A stretch of DNA of 64,000 nucleotides from Alopecurus myosuroides (Eukaryota > Streptophyta > Magnoliopsida > Poales > Poaceae), in contig CM054059.1 in the NCBI GenBank assembly GCA_028641055.1, forward strand, positions 438,249,095 to 438,313,094, given 5' to 3'. The position numbers and the translations under genes were made by a program. Positions within the stretch are counted from its first letter, which is position 1. Each line of letters starts with the position of its first letter. Positions 12,101 to 22,696 of this stretch are shown here, piece by piece. Under the pieces are notes generated by a model, which worked only from the letters and a program-made list of their open reading frames with translations, was not told the DNA's origin and did not search any database.

Positions 12101-13456
12101 CAATTCCTCTTTATTCAAGAAGCTTATGTAAGGAGTATCGATCAACCTGTACTTTCGAGAGCAAGCTGGGCTCTGTATTTGGCCAGGGGACCGCAAAACC
12201 AGTACCAAAGGATCTATATAAACTGGAAACCTTCATATGGATAGCTTGTAAAACCTGACTAGGTTATGTAAACCTTAATAAATAGATTAAAAAGTATTGT
12301 TTGTTGATCTTTTCGAAGCTGTGGTTTGAAGTCAGCTTTGATAAGTTTTATCTATGAACGAAAGTGTGCCATACCTACCCAAGATTCCTTAACCTATCTA
12401 TCATTTTCAGACTGACCAAATGAAGAGAATTGGCAATGAGCTAGATTCCGTTCACTTTTCATTGAAGAAGGCTAGTCAAATGGTGAAAGAGATTGGTCGT
12501 CAGGTCCTCTCCCCTTTTCCTTTCGTCTTTGTTTAAGTTATGTGATGAGATAATTGCAGGGACTTACAATATTTGTTGTTGCAGGTTGCAACTGACAAAT
12601 GCATCATGGCGTTTCTGTTTTTGATAGTTTGTGGTGTGATTGCAATCATTGTTGTCAAGGTATGATTTGCACTGTGTTAGTGTCTGTATTGGACTTGAAT
12701 ATGGTTAGTTGTTTTAGGGGCATTGTCTATTTAAGGAACAAGCCGCAGCCCATCAAGGGAAAAGAAATTAATGTACAGTCAGTTGAGTCGACTCTCGCAG
12801 TTAGCTAGTTTCCTAACAAGAGTATACATTGGAGATAAATGTCCAATGCAAAAATGGGAATAACCAAAATCCCTACAGTCAGTGGTGGACTCAGCACTTG
12901 GCTAAATTTAAGGGTGCAAAGCAGCGTCCTGCGAAGACCCGCTAAAATGCCAAGCCAATGTAAATTAAACAAAATTGTTGTAATCCAGTTAGAACTGAAT
13001 TTTCTAAAGTTGAATAGGAAGCGGGCTGGATCAGGCGCCGCTTTGCGTCCCTAGCTAAATTCCTTATAGGAGGATACATTGGAGATAAAATATGGGGATA
13101 ACTAGTAAAGTTTAAACAGAATTATATATCATATCAATTTTGTGAAATAAAGGTGGGGAAGCCAAATCCCCTCTGGGGAGTCATCTCCTGCGCCCATCTA
13201 ATTTCCTGATAAGAATATTGGAACTAAAATGTTAATTCCCCTCTTTGGAAAGCCATGATATGTTATTTCCTGATTTTGATTTTACATCACCTGCTAGTTT
13301 TTCTTACTTGTGCAACCCCATAACCGGACCGTGTCTTTCTCGCAGATCGTCAACCCGCATAACAAAAGCATCCCAGACATCCCAGGACTGGCACCTCCTG
13401 CACCTCCATCGCAGAACCGGAAACTGCTATCCATAGATGCGTTTGGAATGATTTGA
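9131..13456 (+). CDS. NPSN13: Novel plant SNARE (Qb-SNARE), NPSN13/NPSN11 type, 10 exons
   Basis: Coding exons, all with GT-AG borders that keep the frame: 9131-9210, 9421-9513, 9679-9772, 9853-9890, 11367-11455, 11544-11623, 11722-11778, 12411-12503, 12585-12659 and 13346-13456. They total 810 bases, or 269 residues, the length expected for this family. The start lies in a GCCGCC-ATGG context and begins MAASDVPMSPELEQ. An N-terminal helical region (about residues 1-100, with QSKQLEELT and IKELNSYV) is followed by the Qb SNARE motif (about 155-230; the predicted zero-layer Gln is in TQQTDQM at the exon 7/8 join). A single membrane anchor (KCIMAFLFLIVCGVIAIIVVK) and a short tail complete it. 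The family acts in membrane fusion at the plasma membrane and cell plate. NPSN13 is closer than NPSN11 by eye; the paralogue call is not proven. Confidence 0.92.
9939..10019. mobile_element. Stowaway MITE, 81 bp, in NPSN13 intron 4
   Basis: Inverted repeats CTACCTCTGTTCCAAAATGT and the complement of ACATTTTGAAACGGAGGGAG fold almost the whole element into a hairpin. TA duplications flank it at 9937-9938 and 10020-10021. The CTCCCTCCGTTCC-type end is diagnostic of Stowaway (Tc1/mariner) MITEs of grasses. A second 81-bp copy of the same family lies at 14098-14178. Confidence 0.95.
10022..11265 (-). pseudogene. LINE 3' fragment (RT zinc-binding and RNase H regions) in NPSN13 intron 4
   Basis: On the minus strand, broken frames give the reverse-transcriptase zinc-binding region (11250-10840; FTVRSAYKLA in one frame, then VPPKVRVFTWKQATDSLA and CHICSIG in another). 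A RNase H domain of the plant LINE type follows (10521-10090). It keeps VDASF, an acidic CYEGL and VETDC, the positions of the first three catalytic acids. A frameshift near 11100 separates the two zinc-binding parts. It is antisense to the SNARE gene and lies wholly within the 1.5 kb intron 4. Its ends and any target duplication could not be defined. Confidence 0.75.
11841..11964. mobile_element. Stowaway MITE, 124 bp, in NPSN13 intron 7
   Basis: The terminal inverted repeats start CTCCCTCCGTCTCATATTAAG and end with CTTAATACGAGACGGAGGGAG. TA duplications lie at 11839-11840 and 11965-11966. The interior is also self-complementary (ATGGACGTATCTA... against TAGATACATCCAT). This is the common grass Stowaway type with CTCATATTAAGTG ends, a different family from the 81-bp copies. 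Confidence 0.95.
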
Positions 13457-14097
13457 GCATTTGGGAATGAAAGTCTTCTGCAGTGCAGATATCTTCTCGT
13501 CCACAAGCCAAAACACGCGCTGTTAACTGTCCCATTTGTGCATGTATAGTGTGATTTTTCTTCGATTGGTTCATTCTTTCCGCATGAGTGTTGTTAGCTT
13601 CAGATTACTGGTAGCACTTTGGTTGTGTGATGATGTTTGCAAATCACCTGGCTTTCTTGGTTGTGTATATGGTTAGTGATGAGAATTCTGAGTTCAATGT
13701 AGTCCATTCATTCGTTATCCTGGCCTTTGTGATTTTTCAGTTAGCTCATATGTACCTTTGGGACTGGAGTCCTGACTAAACATTAAATCCCCACAGGCTA
13801 GCAGCGCGCATATGTTCCAGGAAACAAGTCGCCACACAACTCAAAGCATAACCTGCCACTGACTTATGTTATCTAAAAAGAACAGGTTCCCTATGTTGTT
13901 AGTTGTCACAACCAGCAGATCGCTGAAAAGCCGTCTAGCAGAGGGACATGAGAAAAGCCAGTCTCTTGAACAACCGGAGGTCCCTCTCGTCTTGTTTTTT
14001 TTTTTTGGTTTTGTTTTGTTTTTGAAGCTAGGCAAAAGATTTGCCATTTTCTCGTGCCAGACCTAGGAAAGTGTTCACAAAGTCACAGAATGGTGTA
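13457..14097. other. 3' flank of NPSN13, with a possible short LINE tail
   Basis: This holds the 3' UTR and downstream flank of the SNARE gene, with no open frame of interest. At about 13995-14055 a poly-T tract is followed by GAAGCTAGGCAAAAGATTTG. Similar sequence (GAGGCAAAAGATTTTCC) follows the poly-T at the 3' end of the minus-strand LINE at 26247. This may therefore be a severely 5'-truncated LINE copy of about 60 bases. Confidence 0.35.
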
Positions 14098-14178
14098 CTC
14101 CCTCCGTTCCAAAATGTAACCCTTTTTAGCAAACTATTTTATCTCGCTAAAAAGGCTTACATTTTGGAACGGAGGAAG
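14098..14178. mobile_element. Stowaway MITE, 81 bp, downstream of NPSN13
   Basis: Ends CTCCCTCCGTTCCAAAATGT and ACATTTTGGAACGGAGGAAG are inverted repeats, with TA duplications at 14096-14097 and 14179-14180. Length and interior (TTTTTAGCAAACTA, GCTAAAAAGGCTTAC) match the copy at 9939-10019, so the two are members of one family. Confidence 0.93.
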
Positions 14179-14354
14179 TACATCTTTTAAGCCTTTTGCT
14201 TTGGGTGGCAGGTGTCTCGGTCTTTTCTTAGTCTTATAACTTTTTTCGCTTTATCAATGCATTGAAACGCAAGCTTTCGGTATGTGAAAAGAAAAAAAAA
14301 ACGTCCTACACTTAGCACATGGAAGAAGACAAGGATGGCATGGTATAAATTGTC

Positions 14355-14740
14355 CTAAATGTCCCTTCAATTTTTTTCAACCAGATCTACCCCCTTCTAA
14401 AAATGTCATTCACAATGACTTCTTTCAATATGGAGAAAAGCCCTTTCGTATTGGCTTTTTTGTAGCTTCACGGTGCCAAAACGATATTTGAAATAAGTCA
14501 TTCGCTTTGGTGTTTTCCGTAGCCTCGGAGATTCTCGCTAGGCACACAATACGCTATCAATGTTGACGTTCTTAGCATTTTTAGAGTCTCTTAGATTCTC
14601 GCCAAGCACAGATACACCATTCGAGATGGCTATTTCAAATGACTTAGCCATTCTCGGCTTAATTCGCACTTCCAACAACGTCATCATAATTGGCGTTTCT
14701 TAGGAGGGGTCAGATCTGGTTCAAAATTTTCTAAGAGAAC
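14355..14740. repeat. Possible inverted-repeat element, about 385 bp
   Basis: CAACCAGATCTACCCCCTTC near 14379-14398 is matched inversely by AGGGGTCAGATCTGGTTC near 14705-14722, with similar A/T-rich flanks. Inside are two related stretches, AGATTCTCGCTAGGCACA and AGATTCTCGCCAAGCACA. There is no coding capacity and no clear target duplication. It may be an old MITE or foldback element; the limits are approximate. Confidence 0.35.
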
Positions 14741-15057
14741 ACTAGTAAAGTTTCTGAAAGGATCATTTACGAAAATTAAACGATGCCATGGCCCCGTGGG
14801 ATGTGGAGTTCATGGTTAAGCCATGTGGGCATGAGTCCCATGGGGAAAACGGGATGGATTAAATCAAGTAATTAACTATCGACTATGATATAGAATGTCT
14901 GATCGTTCCGCTAACGTGCACGTATCCTCCACGCGATTAGATAGAATAAAAACATTTATGAGCAGGTGGTTTCTTTGTAAGTGTAATTTAACTAGATCAG
15001 GCTTCATCCAGATCACACACTGATCAAGGTAACCTTACTACCCTTGCTTATATCGAA

Positions 15058-15241
15058 AATGGTAGACTTACGGACTAAAAAACTACGGAATTGGGTTACG
15101 GAAGTGCGTTTCCAAACAGTAACTACGCTCGCCCCCTCCCCCTCCCCCCCACACACGTAAATTTCAGCTGTGGGCCCTCCACCCCCTCGAACACAAATTT
15201 GCCACGTCAATCAGTAACAGAAAACCCGTAAGTGTAGCATT
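15058..15241. mobile_element. MITE-like element, about 184 bp, present only in segment copy A
   Basis: AATGGTAGACTTACGG at the left is matched inversely by CCGTAAGTGTAGCATT at the right. The paralogous segment near 41960 lacks this sequence, which supports an insertion. The interior holds C-rich tracts and no gene. The superfamily is not determined. Confidence 0.5.
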
Positions 15242-15290
15242 ACTATGGGTTCCTTGCTGTGTCCCTAATTCCGAGTGCCCGCCGGGCACA

Positions 15291-15390
15291 GATCCTCTGC
15301 AGTAATTGTACTGCAGTTACTGTCGCTGACTGGTGGGCCTGGCCCCACCTGTCATTGAATGTACAGTAGGGTGCAGTACTGTAGAGGATC
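15291..15390. mobile_element. Hairpin MITE, 100 bp, present only in segment copy A
   Basis: GATCCTCTGCAGTAATTG at the start pairs with the end, which closes in TACTGTAGAGGATC. Similarity continues through GGTGGGCCTGG against CCAGGCCCACC-like sequence, so the element folds into one long hairpin. It is missing from the paralogous position near 41990. No clear target duplication was seen. Confidence 0.6.
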
Positions 15391-15495
15391 CCAGCCCGTG
15401 CCAGACGTGTGGTCATGCTTTTTGTCAGAAAAAAGTTCGGAAATTGCTTTTACGGAGTGGAATACAACAGCAAGTGAGAATCTCAACAAGACCGA

Positions 15496-16906
15496 CTGCA
15501 GTTCAAAAGAATACTGATTGGCAAAGTTTAGTTAAAGGAAAATATCTAAATAACAAAATAGTGGCTAATGTTAAGGTGAGATTCAATGATTCACCAATGT
15601 GGAAGGCCTTATTGAAAGTTAAAGACATTTATTTTGCCGGAAGAAAAGTTGGTTTGGGCAAAGGAGACATTGTTCGTTTCTGGATTGATAAATTTGGGGA
15701 GGAACCTCCTTTACGTGACCAATTCCCTATGCTGTTTGATCTTTGTCAAAAGCAACAGTGTACTTTTGAAGAAGCAAGGGACTGTGACTTTCAATTGCCC
15801 TTTCGAAGGGTTTTGAGAGGTGATATCCTTGAACAATGGCAAAGGATTCTTACTAAAGTTAGAAATATACCTATCAGGGAGGAGGGAGATACCATTTCTT
15901 GGAGTTTAACAAAAAATGGCCAATTCTCGACAAAATCTGTTTATTCATGGTTGGAACAACATTTGGCTGGAGCTAACAATAAGTGGATTTGGAATTCAAA
16001 GATTCCTTTGAAAATCAAAGTGTTTATGTGGCAGGTTTTCCGAAATGCAATTGTTACTAGAGATAATATGAGGGCAAGAAAATGGATGGGTTCTCCTGTT
16101 TGTTTTTTTGCAAACAATTGGAAACATCTAATCATCTTTTTTTTGATTGTTCGGTTGCGAAATGTACTTGGGGGGTGGTTGGAGCCGTGGTTGGTGCGAC
16201 TCGTATCCCCAGGAATCTCTGGCAGGCGATGGCCTGGTTCCATGCTTATTTGCCTCATTGCGAGCAAGTCCATATGGTGGGACTGGCTGCTATCTTGTGG
16301 GGTATTTGGACAACAAGGAACAAAGTAACTTTTGATGGATACTGTCTCCGGTCGCCATGTGAGATAATCTTTGTGGTGGCATCTTTTGTTTCTTACTGGG
16401 CAGGACTTCACAAAGAAGATGACAGAGACATGTTGAAGGAGCAGGCAAGGCAACTAATGAAGCGACCGCTGGAGGTCCTGGAGCTAGAGACATGACGGTT
16501 CCGACAAACTCACTGATGATCACTGGTGCTTGAAGTTGGAGTTCGATGATGTTGGTGCAGCGCGGATCCTGGTGCTGTTTTTGAGGAGTGGTGGCTGTTT
16601 TTCACTGCGTTTTTGAACTTTGGTTTGTTTAGACCTGTGCGCGGATTGTGGTTGCCGGTTGTTTGGCAACTGGCTGTTCTTTATCTTGTTGTTTAGGTTG
16701 TAGTTTGAACATTTCGGAGTAAGGTGGCATCAGGTTTTCGCCCCATAGCGGCGTCCTTCTGAAACGGGGGTCGTCTGCAGTGGGTTTCCTGATGGTGCCC
16801 CAACCCGCTTCTATCCTCCTCCCCTTTTCTTTTGCTGTTGGTTTGTAAGAGACAAATGTTATTTCCGTTCAAGTAATGGAAATGGGTGAAGCCAGGTTGG
16901 TAGGAA
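15496..16906 (+). pseudogene. 5'-truncated LINE, ORF2 C-terminal part
   Basis: A plus-strand frame from about 15515 encodes the region after the LINE reverse transcriptase: WKALLKVKDIYFAGRKV, then the zinc-binding region (SWSLTKNGQFSTKSVYSWL, WIWNSKIPLKIKVFMWQV). The frame changes near 16085 and continues at 16082-16495 (LFFDCSVAKCTWGVV, ILWGIWTTRNKVTFDG). The 3' non-coding end (TTTCCGTTCAAGTAATGGAA) resembles the 3' end of the 7 kb LINE at 18626, so the two are related. Segment copy B near 42090 lacks it, which marks it as an insertion 3' of the peroxidase gene. No long poly-A remains. Confidence 0.8.
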
Positions 16907-17149
16907 CAGATGAACCCGAGGGCCAAAAGGAATTTTCTGAAAGATGAAACGTTTATTCAGAGTTTCAGACCCATGTCACCTATTACGAATACAACTCTAT
17001 CAGGATCAGATTACAATGGGACCAAGAGAAGGGAACCAACATGCTTCAAAGGAACAACGGAACACAACGAATGAATTATGCGGAAAGATGCTGCAAGAAA
17101 TCTAAACCAAAGTGTGTGCACGGGTTCAACAAATTAATGGATAGCATCC

Positions 17150-18217
17150 CTATTTTTTGTTGACGATCCTGCAATTCTTCCTGATCTCTCCGTTGGCGGC
17201 GTTCTTGAGCTCGATGGCTGACATCTTGACCATCGCCCTGGCGAACTTCTTCTCCCACACCTCGGGGAACAAAGCGTTCTGGAACACCTTCCTGGCTGTC
17301 AGGGTCGATGTTACCAGCGCCGCGTCGGAGGTAAAGAGAACATTGCGCTTGCGTACGTTCAAGTAGTACTGATTGTCCAACTGGGTTGGTGTCACGATGT
17401 CCTGAACCACAATGGGGTCATTGTTGAAGGTGGGGTTCAGCGGGCACCTTCTCTGCAGCTGGGCGGAGAGAGCAGCGTTGATGTTGGAGGGGTTGGGAGG
17501 AAGGCGATCGGTGAAGGAGGAGCAGTGGGACACCCCGATGCTGTGTGCGCCGGAGAGCACCACGAGGTCGTCCTCGTTCATGTTCTTGGCCTTGAAGCTG
17601 TCCACAAGCTCCGTGAGGTTGAAGGATGGCGGCGGGAGGAACTGGAGCGCCTCGCTCTCGAGCGACACGCGCCCGTCCAACCGTCCAGACGGAATATCGT
17701 AGTTGATCTTGGAGCTGCTGAGGAAGGCGGCGGAGTCGCGGGCCGCGAAGGCGATGACGTCCGCGCAGGAGACGACGCCCGGACAGTACTTCTCCAGCGC
17801 CGCCTTGGCCGCGTCGATGACCTCGAAGCCACGCAGGCTGGGGAAGTTGGGCGGGCTGAGCTTCTCGGGCCGCGGGTTCGCCGGCGTCGCGTCCAGCAGC
17901 ACCGACGCGTCACAGCCCTGCAGTGCATGCGCCAACAGTTAACCATGTGTTGGGCTGAATATGCTTCATGAGCAGGAAGTAAGCTGGGCACGGACCTGGA
18001 CAAAGCAGTCGTGGAAGGCCATGCGGATGATGCCGGCGCCGAGGCCAGGTCGCGATTTGAGGGCCTCGTCGACGACCGTCTTGACGATGTACTCCGCGTG
18101 CGGACACTTCCTCTGGTAGTACCCGACCCAGAGCCGAGGCGCCGCCCCTGCACCCTGGCATGCCGCTGCCAGGAGCAGCAGGCACGACACCCAGATCATG
18201 GCAACCCTGCTGGCCAT
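17150..18217 (-). CDS. Class III secretory peroxidase, copy A
   Basis: There are two exons on the minus strand, 18217-17996 and 17917-17150, with a 78-bp GT-AG intron, giving 329 residues. Residues 1 to about 26 form a signal peptide, predicting export to the apoplast or wall. Distal site: Arg65 and His69 (IIRMAFHDCFVQ), followed across the intron by GCDASVLLD. Proximal heme ligand: His199 in VLSGAHSIG. The family cysteines are present, and the length is normal. Such enzymes use hydrogen peroxide to oxidise phenolics (lignin and suberin formation, wall cross-linking) and can make reactive oxygen. The reading frame is intact, and the gene is almost identical to the copy at 42290. Its substrate cannot be told from sequence. 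Confidence 0.96.
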
Positions 18218-18298
18218 CCTTCTTGAGCTCGGGAAACCGGAAGGGGAAGCTAGCTGCAGTGTGGCTGAGGTGCGGAGACGCTGCTCCTCTGCACGTCC

Positions 18299-18305
18299 AT
18301 TTATA
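18299..18305 (-). promoter_or_regulatory. TATA box of peroxidase copy A
   Basis: TATAAAT on the minus strand lies 82-88 bases upstream of the ATG at 18217, which would place transcription start near 18270. The same motif at the same distance is kept in copy B (43437-43443). Confidence 0.75.
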
Positions 18306-18930
18306 CGCGCGGGAAGAAGACATGGCTGGCAGGGTTTGTATTGTCTGTACCAACCCTTACTTAATCAGGGCGCGCATGTTCTCTTGGATTGGAACATGCC
18401 AACACAACTCAGCATGCATCTCATCTCAACTCCGGAGCGCTGACCGTATGGAGGAGTGAACGTATAGTGATGCAGGCATGTGAATTGTGCACATCTGGCG
18501 GCCCTGGAAAGGTGAGTTTGTAGCTGGAAGTTTGCGGGGCAGCGTGGAGGGCTAACCTGCTCTCCCTATCATTTGGTCCGAACCACTAATTAATCTCTCT
18601 GTCATTTCTAACCTCTAATTAACCTTTTTTCAACTGGGAACTACCCCTTTTCATTAACTTTCATCAACGGAAATACAAGGGTTCAACAAACGAAACAGGA
18701 AGAAGAAAGGGGCAGCTAACTGGTAGGAAAACCCGCTGCATGACCTCGACTCGGGATTCGCTATACGGGGCAAAAAACTTACCACATAAACTATCAAAAC
18801 AAAAGGATACCAGTACGACATAGTAACCAGACAGGAAACCGGCAAAGTAGCCACAACATACAAAATGAAACAACTTGACACCACAGTTCTAAACAAAACA
18901 GGCGATATGTGCAGAAGATAGGCTCCGCAC

Positions 18931-21900
18931 TCAAGCTTCCGACCCATCCGTGATACGTAGAATCGTCTGACCATCGCCCGCAGCAGTCCTCCTGGCGTTG
19001 CATTGAGCTGCAAGCATCGCCGCCTTGCGCATCAGCTGCTCCGCCCCTTCTCTGATCATCGTGCCATCTTCAACTTCATAGAGACCTGCCCAATAACATA
19101 ATAGAGAACAAACATTGAAGATTGTTGCAACATGAGACCTAACCACCTTGTTCTCGAACGTTATATCATTCCTGGTGGACCAAGTAGCCCAGCAGATAGC
19201 AGCAATCATAAGCATATGAAACTTATCTCTCCCAGGAAAAAACGATGAAACCAGGCAGTGCTTTGCCACAAGGTTCTAGAGCAAGTAGCAGTCCCAACCA
19301 CCCCCCCGAGAGCCCCCCAAGATTACTTTGGCATGGGAGCACTCAAAAAAAAAAATGAGAGGCTGACTCCAATTCGTTACAGAAAGAGCAAGTAGGATTC
19401 CCCCGTCAATTCCTCTTCCTAAGATTATCCCTAGTGAGAGTTGCATCCCTGAAAAGCTGCAAGAGATTTTTTTTTGATTTTTAAAGGAATTCTAGCTTTC
19501 CAAATCCACCTATTATCAGAGCCTGACAAGTTCGATTCCAGGAAACAGTAAACTGACTTAGTCGAAAATCTCCCATTAGCATTCAAGGACCAAGCAATTT
19601 GATTAGCCTCATCCACTCTCGGCCTCTCATATGACTTGGCCACAATAAGGTTCCACTGATTAGCTAAATCAGGTGTAAAGCGACGTCTAAAAGGCAACTC
19701 GCAATTATGAGATAGAACTTTCTCCACCGTCCAATCTTGGGCTTGGCATATGTCAAACAAAGCAGGATATGACACGCACAGGGAACAGCCATCCAGCTAG
19801 GAATCTTTCCAAAAACGGACAATATTTCCTTTCTCCCCAACACAACTTTTCTACCAGCCATATAAAAATCTTTGACTTTCATCCAAGCTTTCCAACAAGG
19901 AGAGTGAGTAACCCTTTTCTTCACCGAGGCCACTGATTTACCTCTAAGGTATTTGGCAGTGACAATTTTTTGCCACAAACCCGTCTAGGTTTCCAAGTTC
20001 CACCACCACTTGCAAAGCAAACTAACATTTTGTCGATGAAGATTTTTCACACTCAGGCCACCTTTGTTTTTTGGAGCGGCACACCCTTGTCCATTTAACC
20101 ATATGATACTTCTTCTTCTTGCTCCTCCCAGCCTAGAAGAACCTCCTTCTGTGCTTGTCCAACTTCTCAATAAACGACTTAATCAACAAGAACATCGACA
20201 TATAGTACATAGGGATTCTAGTGAGTCTAGAGTCAAGTAGGGTTAACCTACCACCCAAGGAGGCTGCATCACTGATCCACCCACCCAACTTCTTAAGCAT
20301 CTTACCATCCAAAAAGTCCCAGTCGATCTTTTTTAGATTAGAAAAAGTAATAGGAACCCCGAGATATTTCAAAGGTAACTGCCCAACATTGCAATTGAAC
20401 ATGCTAGAATAAAAGGAAGCAACATCATTATCCACCCAATCATATAAACCTCACTTTTTTCGAAGTTTATCTTCAGTCCCGACATTAGTTCAAACATGTG
20501 TAAAAGGAGTTTCAGGTTGACGGCTTTCTCCATATCATGAGATAAACATAACACTGTATCATCGGCATATTGCAGAATTGCAATTCCATTAGTCACCAAA
20601 TCAGGGGCCATTCCACATATCAAACCATTAGATTGAGCTTGTAACACCATATGAGTCAAAACCTCTCCCACCACATTAAAGAGAGAAGGAGATAAGGGGT
20701 CCCCCCTGTCTCACTCCTTTGGCACTTTGGAAATAATTCCCAGTCTGATTGTTAATTTTCACACTAACAGTCCCATTATGAAGGATTTGTTGTATCCAAG
20801 AGCACCAAAATGTCATTGAAGCCCCTAGCCTTAAGGCAACACAAATGAAACTCCCAATTCACTTTGTCGTAGGCCTTTTCGAAATCAAGCTTCAAAATAA
20901 TGCCAGTTTATTTTTTTAACATGAGCTTGATGCATAATCTCATGAAGGGAGCAAATGCCATCCATGATATTTCTGTTTTTTTATAAAAGCACTCTGGTGG
21001 ATACTAAACAATTTAGAGGCAAAAGGTTCAAGCCTGAGAGTAATTATTTTAGTAGTCAACTTGTAAATACACCTGAGAAGGCAAATAAGCCGAAATTGTT
21101 GGATTTATTCGCTTCTACAACTTTAGGCAACAAAGTTATCACCCCATAGTTCAAACGTTGAACATCTAATTGGCCACGGTGGAAGTGTTCAAACAAACGC
21201 ATGACATCGTTCTGAACCACTTCCCAACAATGTTGATAAAACTCTGTAGAGATATTATCCGGACCAGGAGCTCTATTAGTATCCATCGAGAAAAGTGCCT
21301 TTTTCACTTCTTCCACAGAAAAAGGTTTGGTAAGAATTACATTATCCTCGACAGATAAAATCTCATCACTTGACCACAAAGAAGGAGATAATTCAAACAG
21401 GTTACCAGGAGCTAGTCCAAACAAATTTTTGTAATACCCAGTAGCCAAATCGAGGAGATTGTTAGTCCCTTCCACCACAACACCATTATCTTCTAAAGAG
21501 AAGACTGAGTTCTTTCTTTTTCTGCCGTTAGAGATTTTGTGGAAGTACGAGGTGTTTAAATCTCCCTGTAACAACCACCTCGCATGGGCCCTCTGATACC
21601 AATAGGTTTCTTCCTCGACATCCATCTTAAAGATCTCTACCTGGATAAAGGATCTCCTACTAGACAACTCAAGAGACAAATCATCTATCTCCTCCAATTG
21701 TTCCAAACTATTCAATTCTTCTCTGAGCTCTTTTTTCTTCTTCTTGAAATTACCAAAAATGTTAGAACCCCACCCCTTGAAATAATTTTTAAATATTTTG
21801 AGCTTGATATTAACGATATCAATAGGATCCACACTATGCATAGGTTGCTCCCAAATCTCAGCAACTTTTGGCAAAAAAAATCCTTATTAGTTAGGTAGGC

Positions 21901-22696
21901 AATGTCAAATTTGAACTCTCTCCTGACATGACTAACAATATTGTCACCTGAATCTAACAACAGCATATTGTGGTCACATTGATCTATGACAAGTTTTCTC
22001 ACCAAAGCCATATGAAAAAGCTTTTCCCAGCCAGTGGACATAAGAACTCTATCCAATTTTTCAAGGGTGGGATTTCTCTGTTTGTTTGACCAGGTATATT
22101 TACCTCCCACCATATCAATCTCTCTTAAGCAAAAGGAGTTAATCAAAGAATTAAACAAACCCGAGGAAGGAGGCAAAACAGTAGGCCCGAGGAAGGAGGC
22201 AAAACAGTAGGCCCGAGGAAGGAGACAAAGCAGTAGGTTTATTTTTTTCAGACATATTTCTCAAGATATTAAATTCCCCTCCCACCACAAAGGGACAGTC
22301 CACTGAATTGCAAAAGGAGGCTAACTCAGCTAGGAAATTATTTTTGAACTCTTCATGAGCTGGGCCATAAACCACTCCACAAGCCCATCTGCATTTCTTA
22401 ATTTTGTCCCAAAGGTAGACTACAATCATATGATTACCAAGTTTTACATTTTGGACCTCTAAGGAGTCGTATTTAAAACCGCAAAGGATACCTCCGAATT
22501 TGCCAACCGAGGGGATCCATTTCCAGAAGTAATTATTGCCTAGATCAATCTTTCTAAAGAAGCCAGGAGAATACTTTTTCTTCATAGTCTCCAATAGGCC
22601 AATGAAGTCCAATTTGTTCTCAACAATAGTGTCCAGGATACAAGTAGATATGCCCTCCTTACCCGCACTCCTTATATTCCAGAAACCACCCATCAT
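18931..22696 (-). pseudogene. LINE ORF2: endonuclease, reverse transcriptase, zinc-binding region; broken
   Basis: ORF2 starts MMGGFWNIRSAGKEG at 22696 with an apurinic-type endonuclease (FIGLLETMKKK, CGVVYGP; 22696-21700). A linker and the N-terminal part of the reverse transcriptase follow (21874-21056, ARWLLQGDLNTSYFHK and NRAPGPDNISTEFYQ). The catalytic core is at 20674-20369 (ILQYADDTVLCLS; the YADD motif is intact), the thumb at 20435-20133, and the zinc-binding region at 19978-18931 (WKAWMKVKDFYMAGRKV, NDITFENKVV). A 26-bp unit repeated three times at 22160-22237 shifts the frame in the endonuclease. Further stops and shifts occur near 20700 and 19780. It would have nicked target DNA and copied the element RNA into it. 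Confidence 0.85.
22160..22237. repeat. Three tandem 26-bp units inside LINE ORF2
   Basis: Units 22160-22185, 22186-22211 and 22212-22237 are nearly identical; the first two are exact repeats starting CCCGAGGAAGGAGG and the third has two changes. Two extra units add 52 bases, which is not divisible by three and so breaks the endonuclease reading frame. Confidence 0.9.

Larger units (their letters stand above)
14967..18625. repeat. Segmental duplication copy A (peroxidase segment), left part
   Basis: The pieces 14967-15057, 15395-15495 and 16907-18625 align in order with 41877-43826, and the segment resumes at 25658-25860 on the far side of the 7 kb LINE. It contains the peroxidase gene and its flanks. 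Relative to copy B it is interrupted by two MITEs, a plus-strand LINE and the 7 kb LINE, all absent from B. Confidence 0.85.

Noticed and set aside
12660..13345. Possible extra exon or small gene in SNARE intron 9
   Set aside because: The open frames are short and end without splice support, and the flanking exons join in frame without them.
15333..15515. N-terminal 60 codons of the 331-codon frame at 15333-16328 as part of a protein
   Set aside because: This part is MITE sequence and peroxidase 3' flank shared with copy B. Only the portion from about 15515 is LINE coding sequence.
17525..18153. Plus-strand and alternative minus-strand frames over peroxidase A (and the same over B)
   Set aside because: GC-rich third positions keep other frames open. 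The peroxidase frame explains the conservation.
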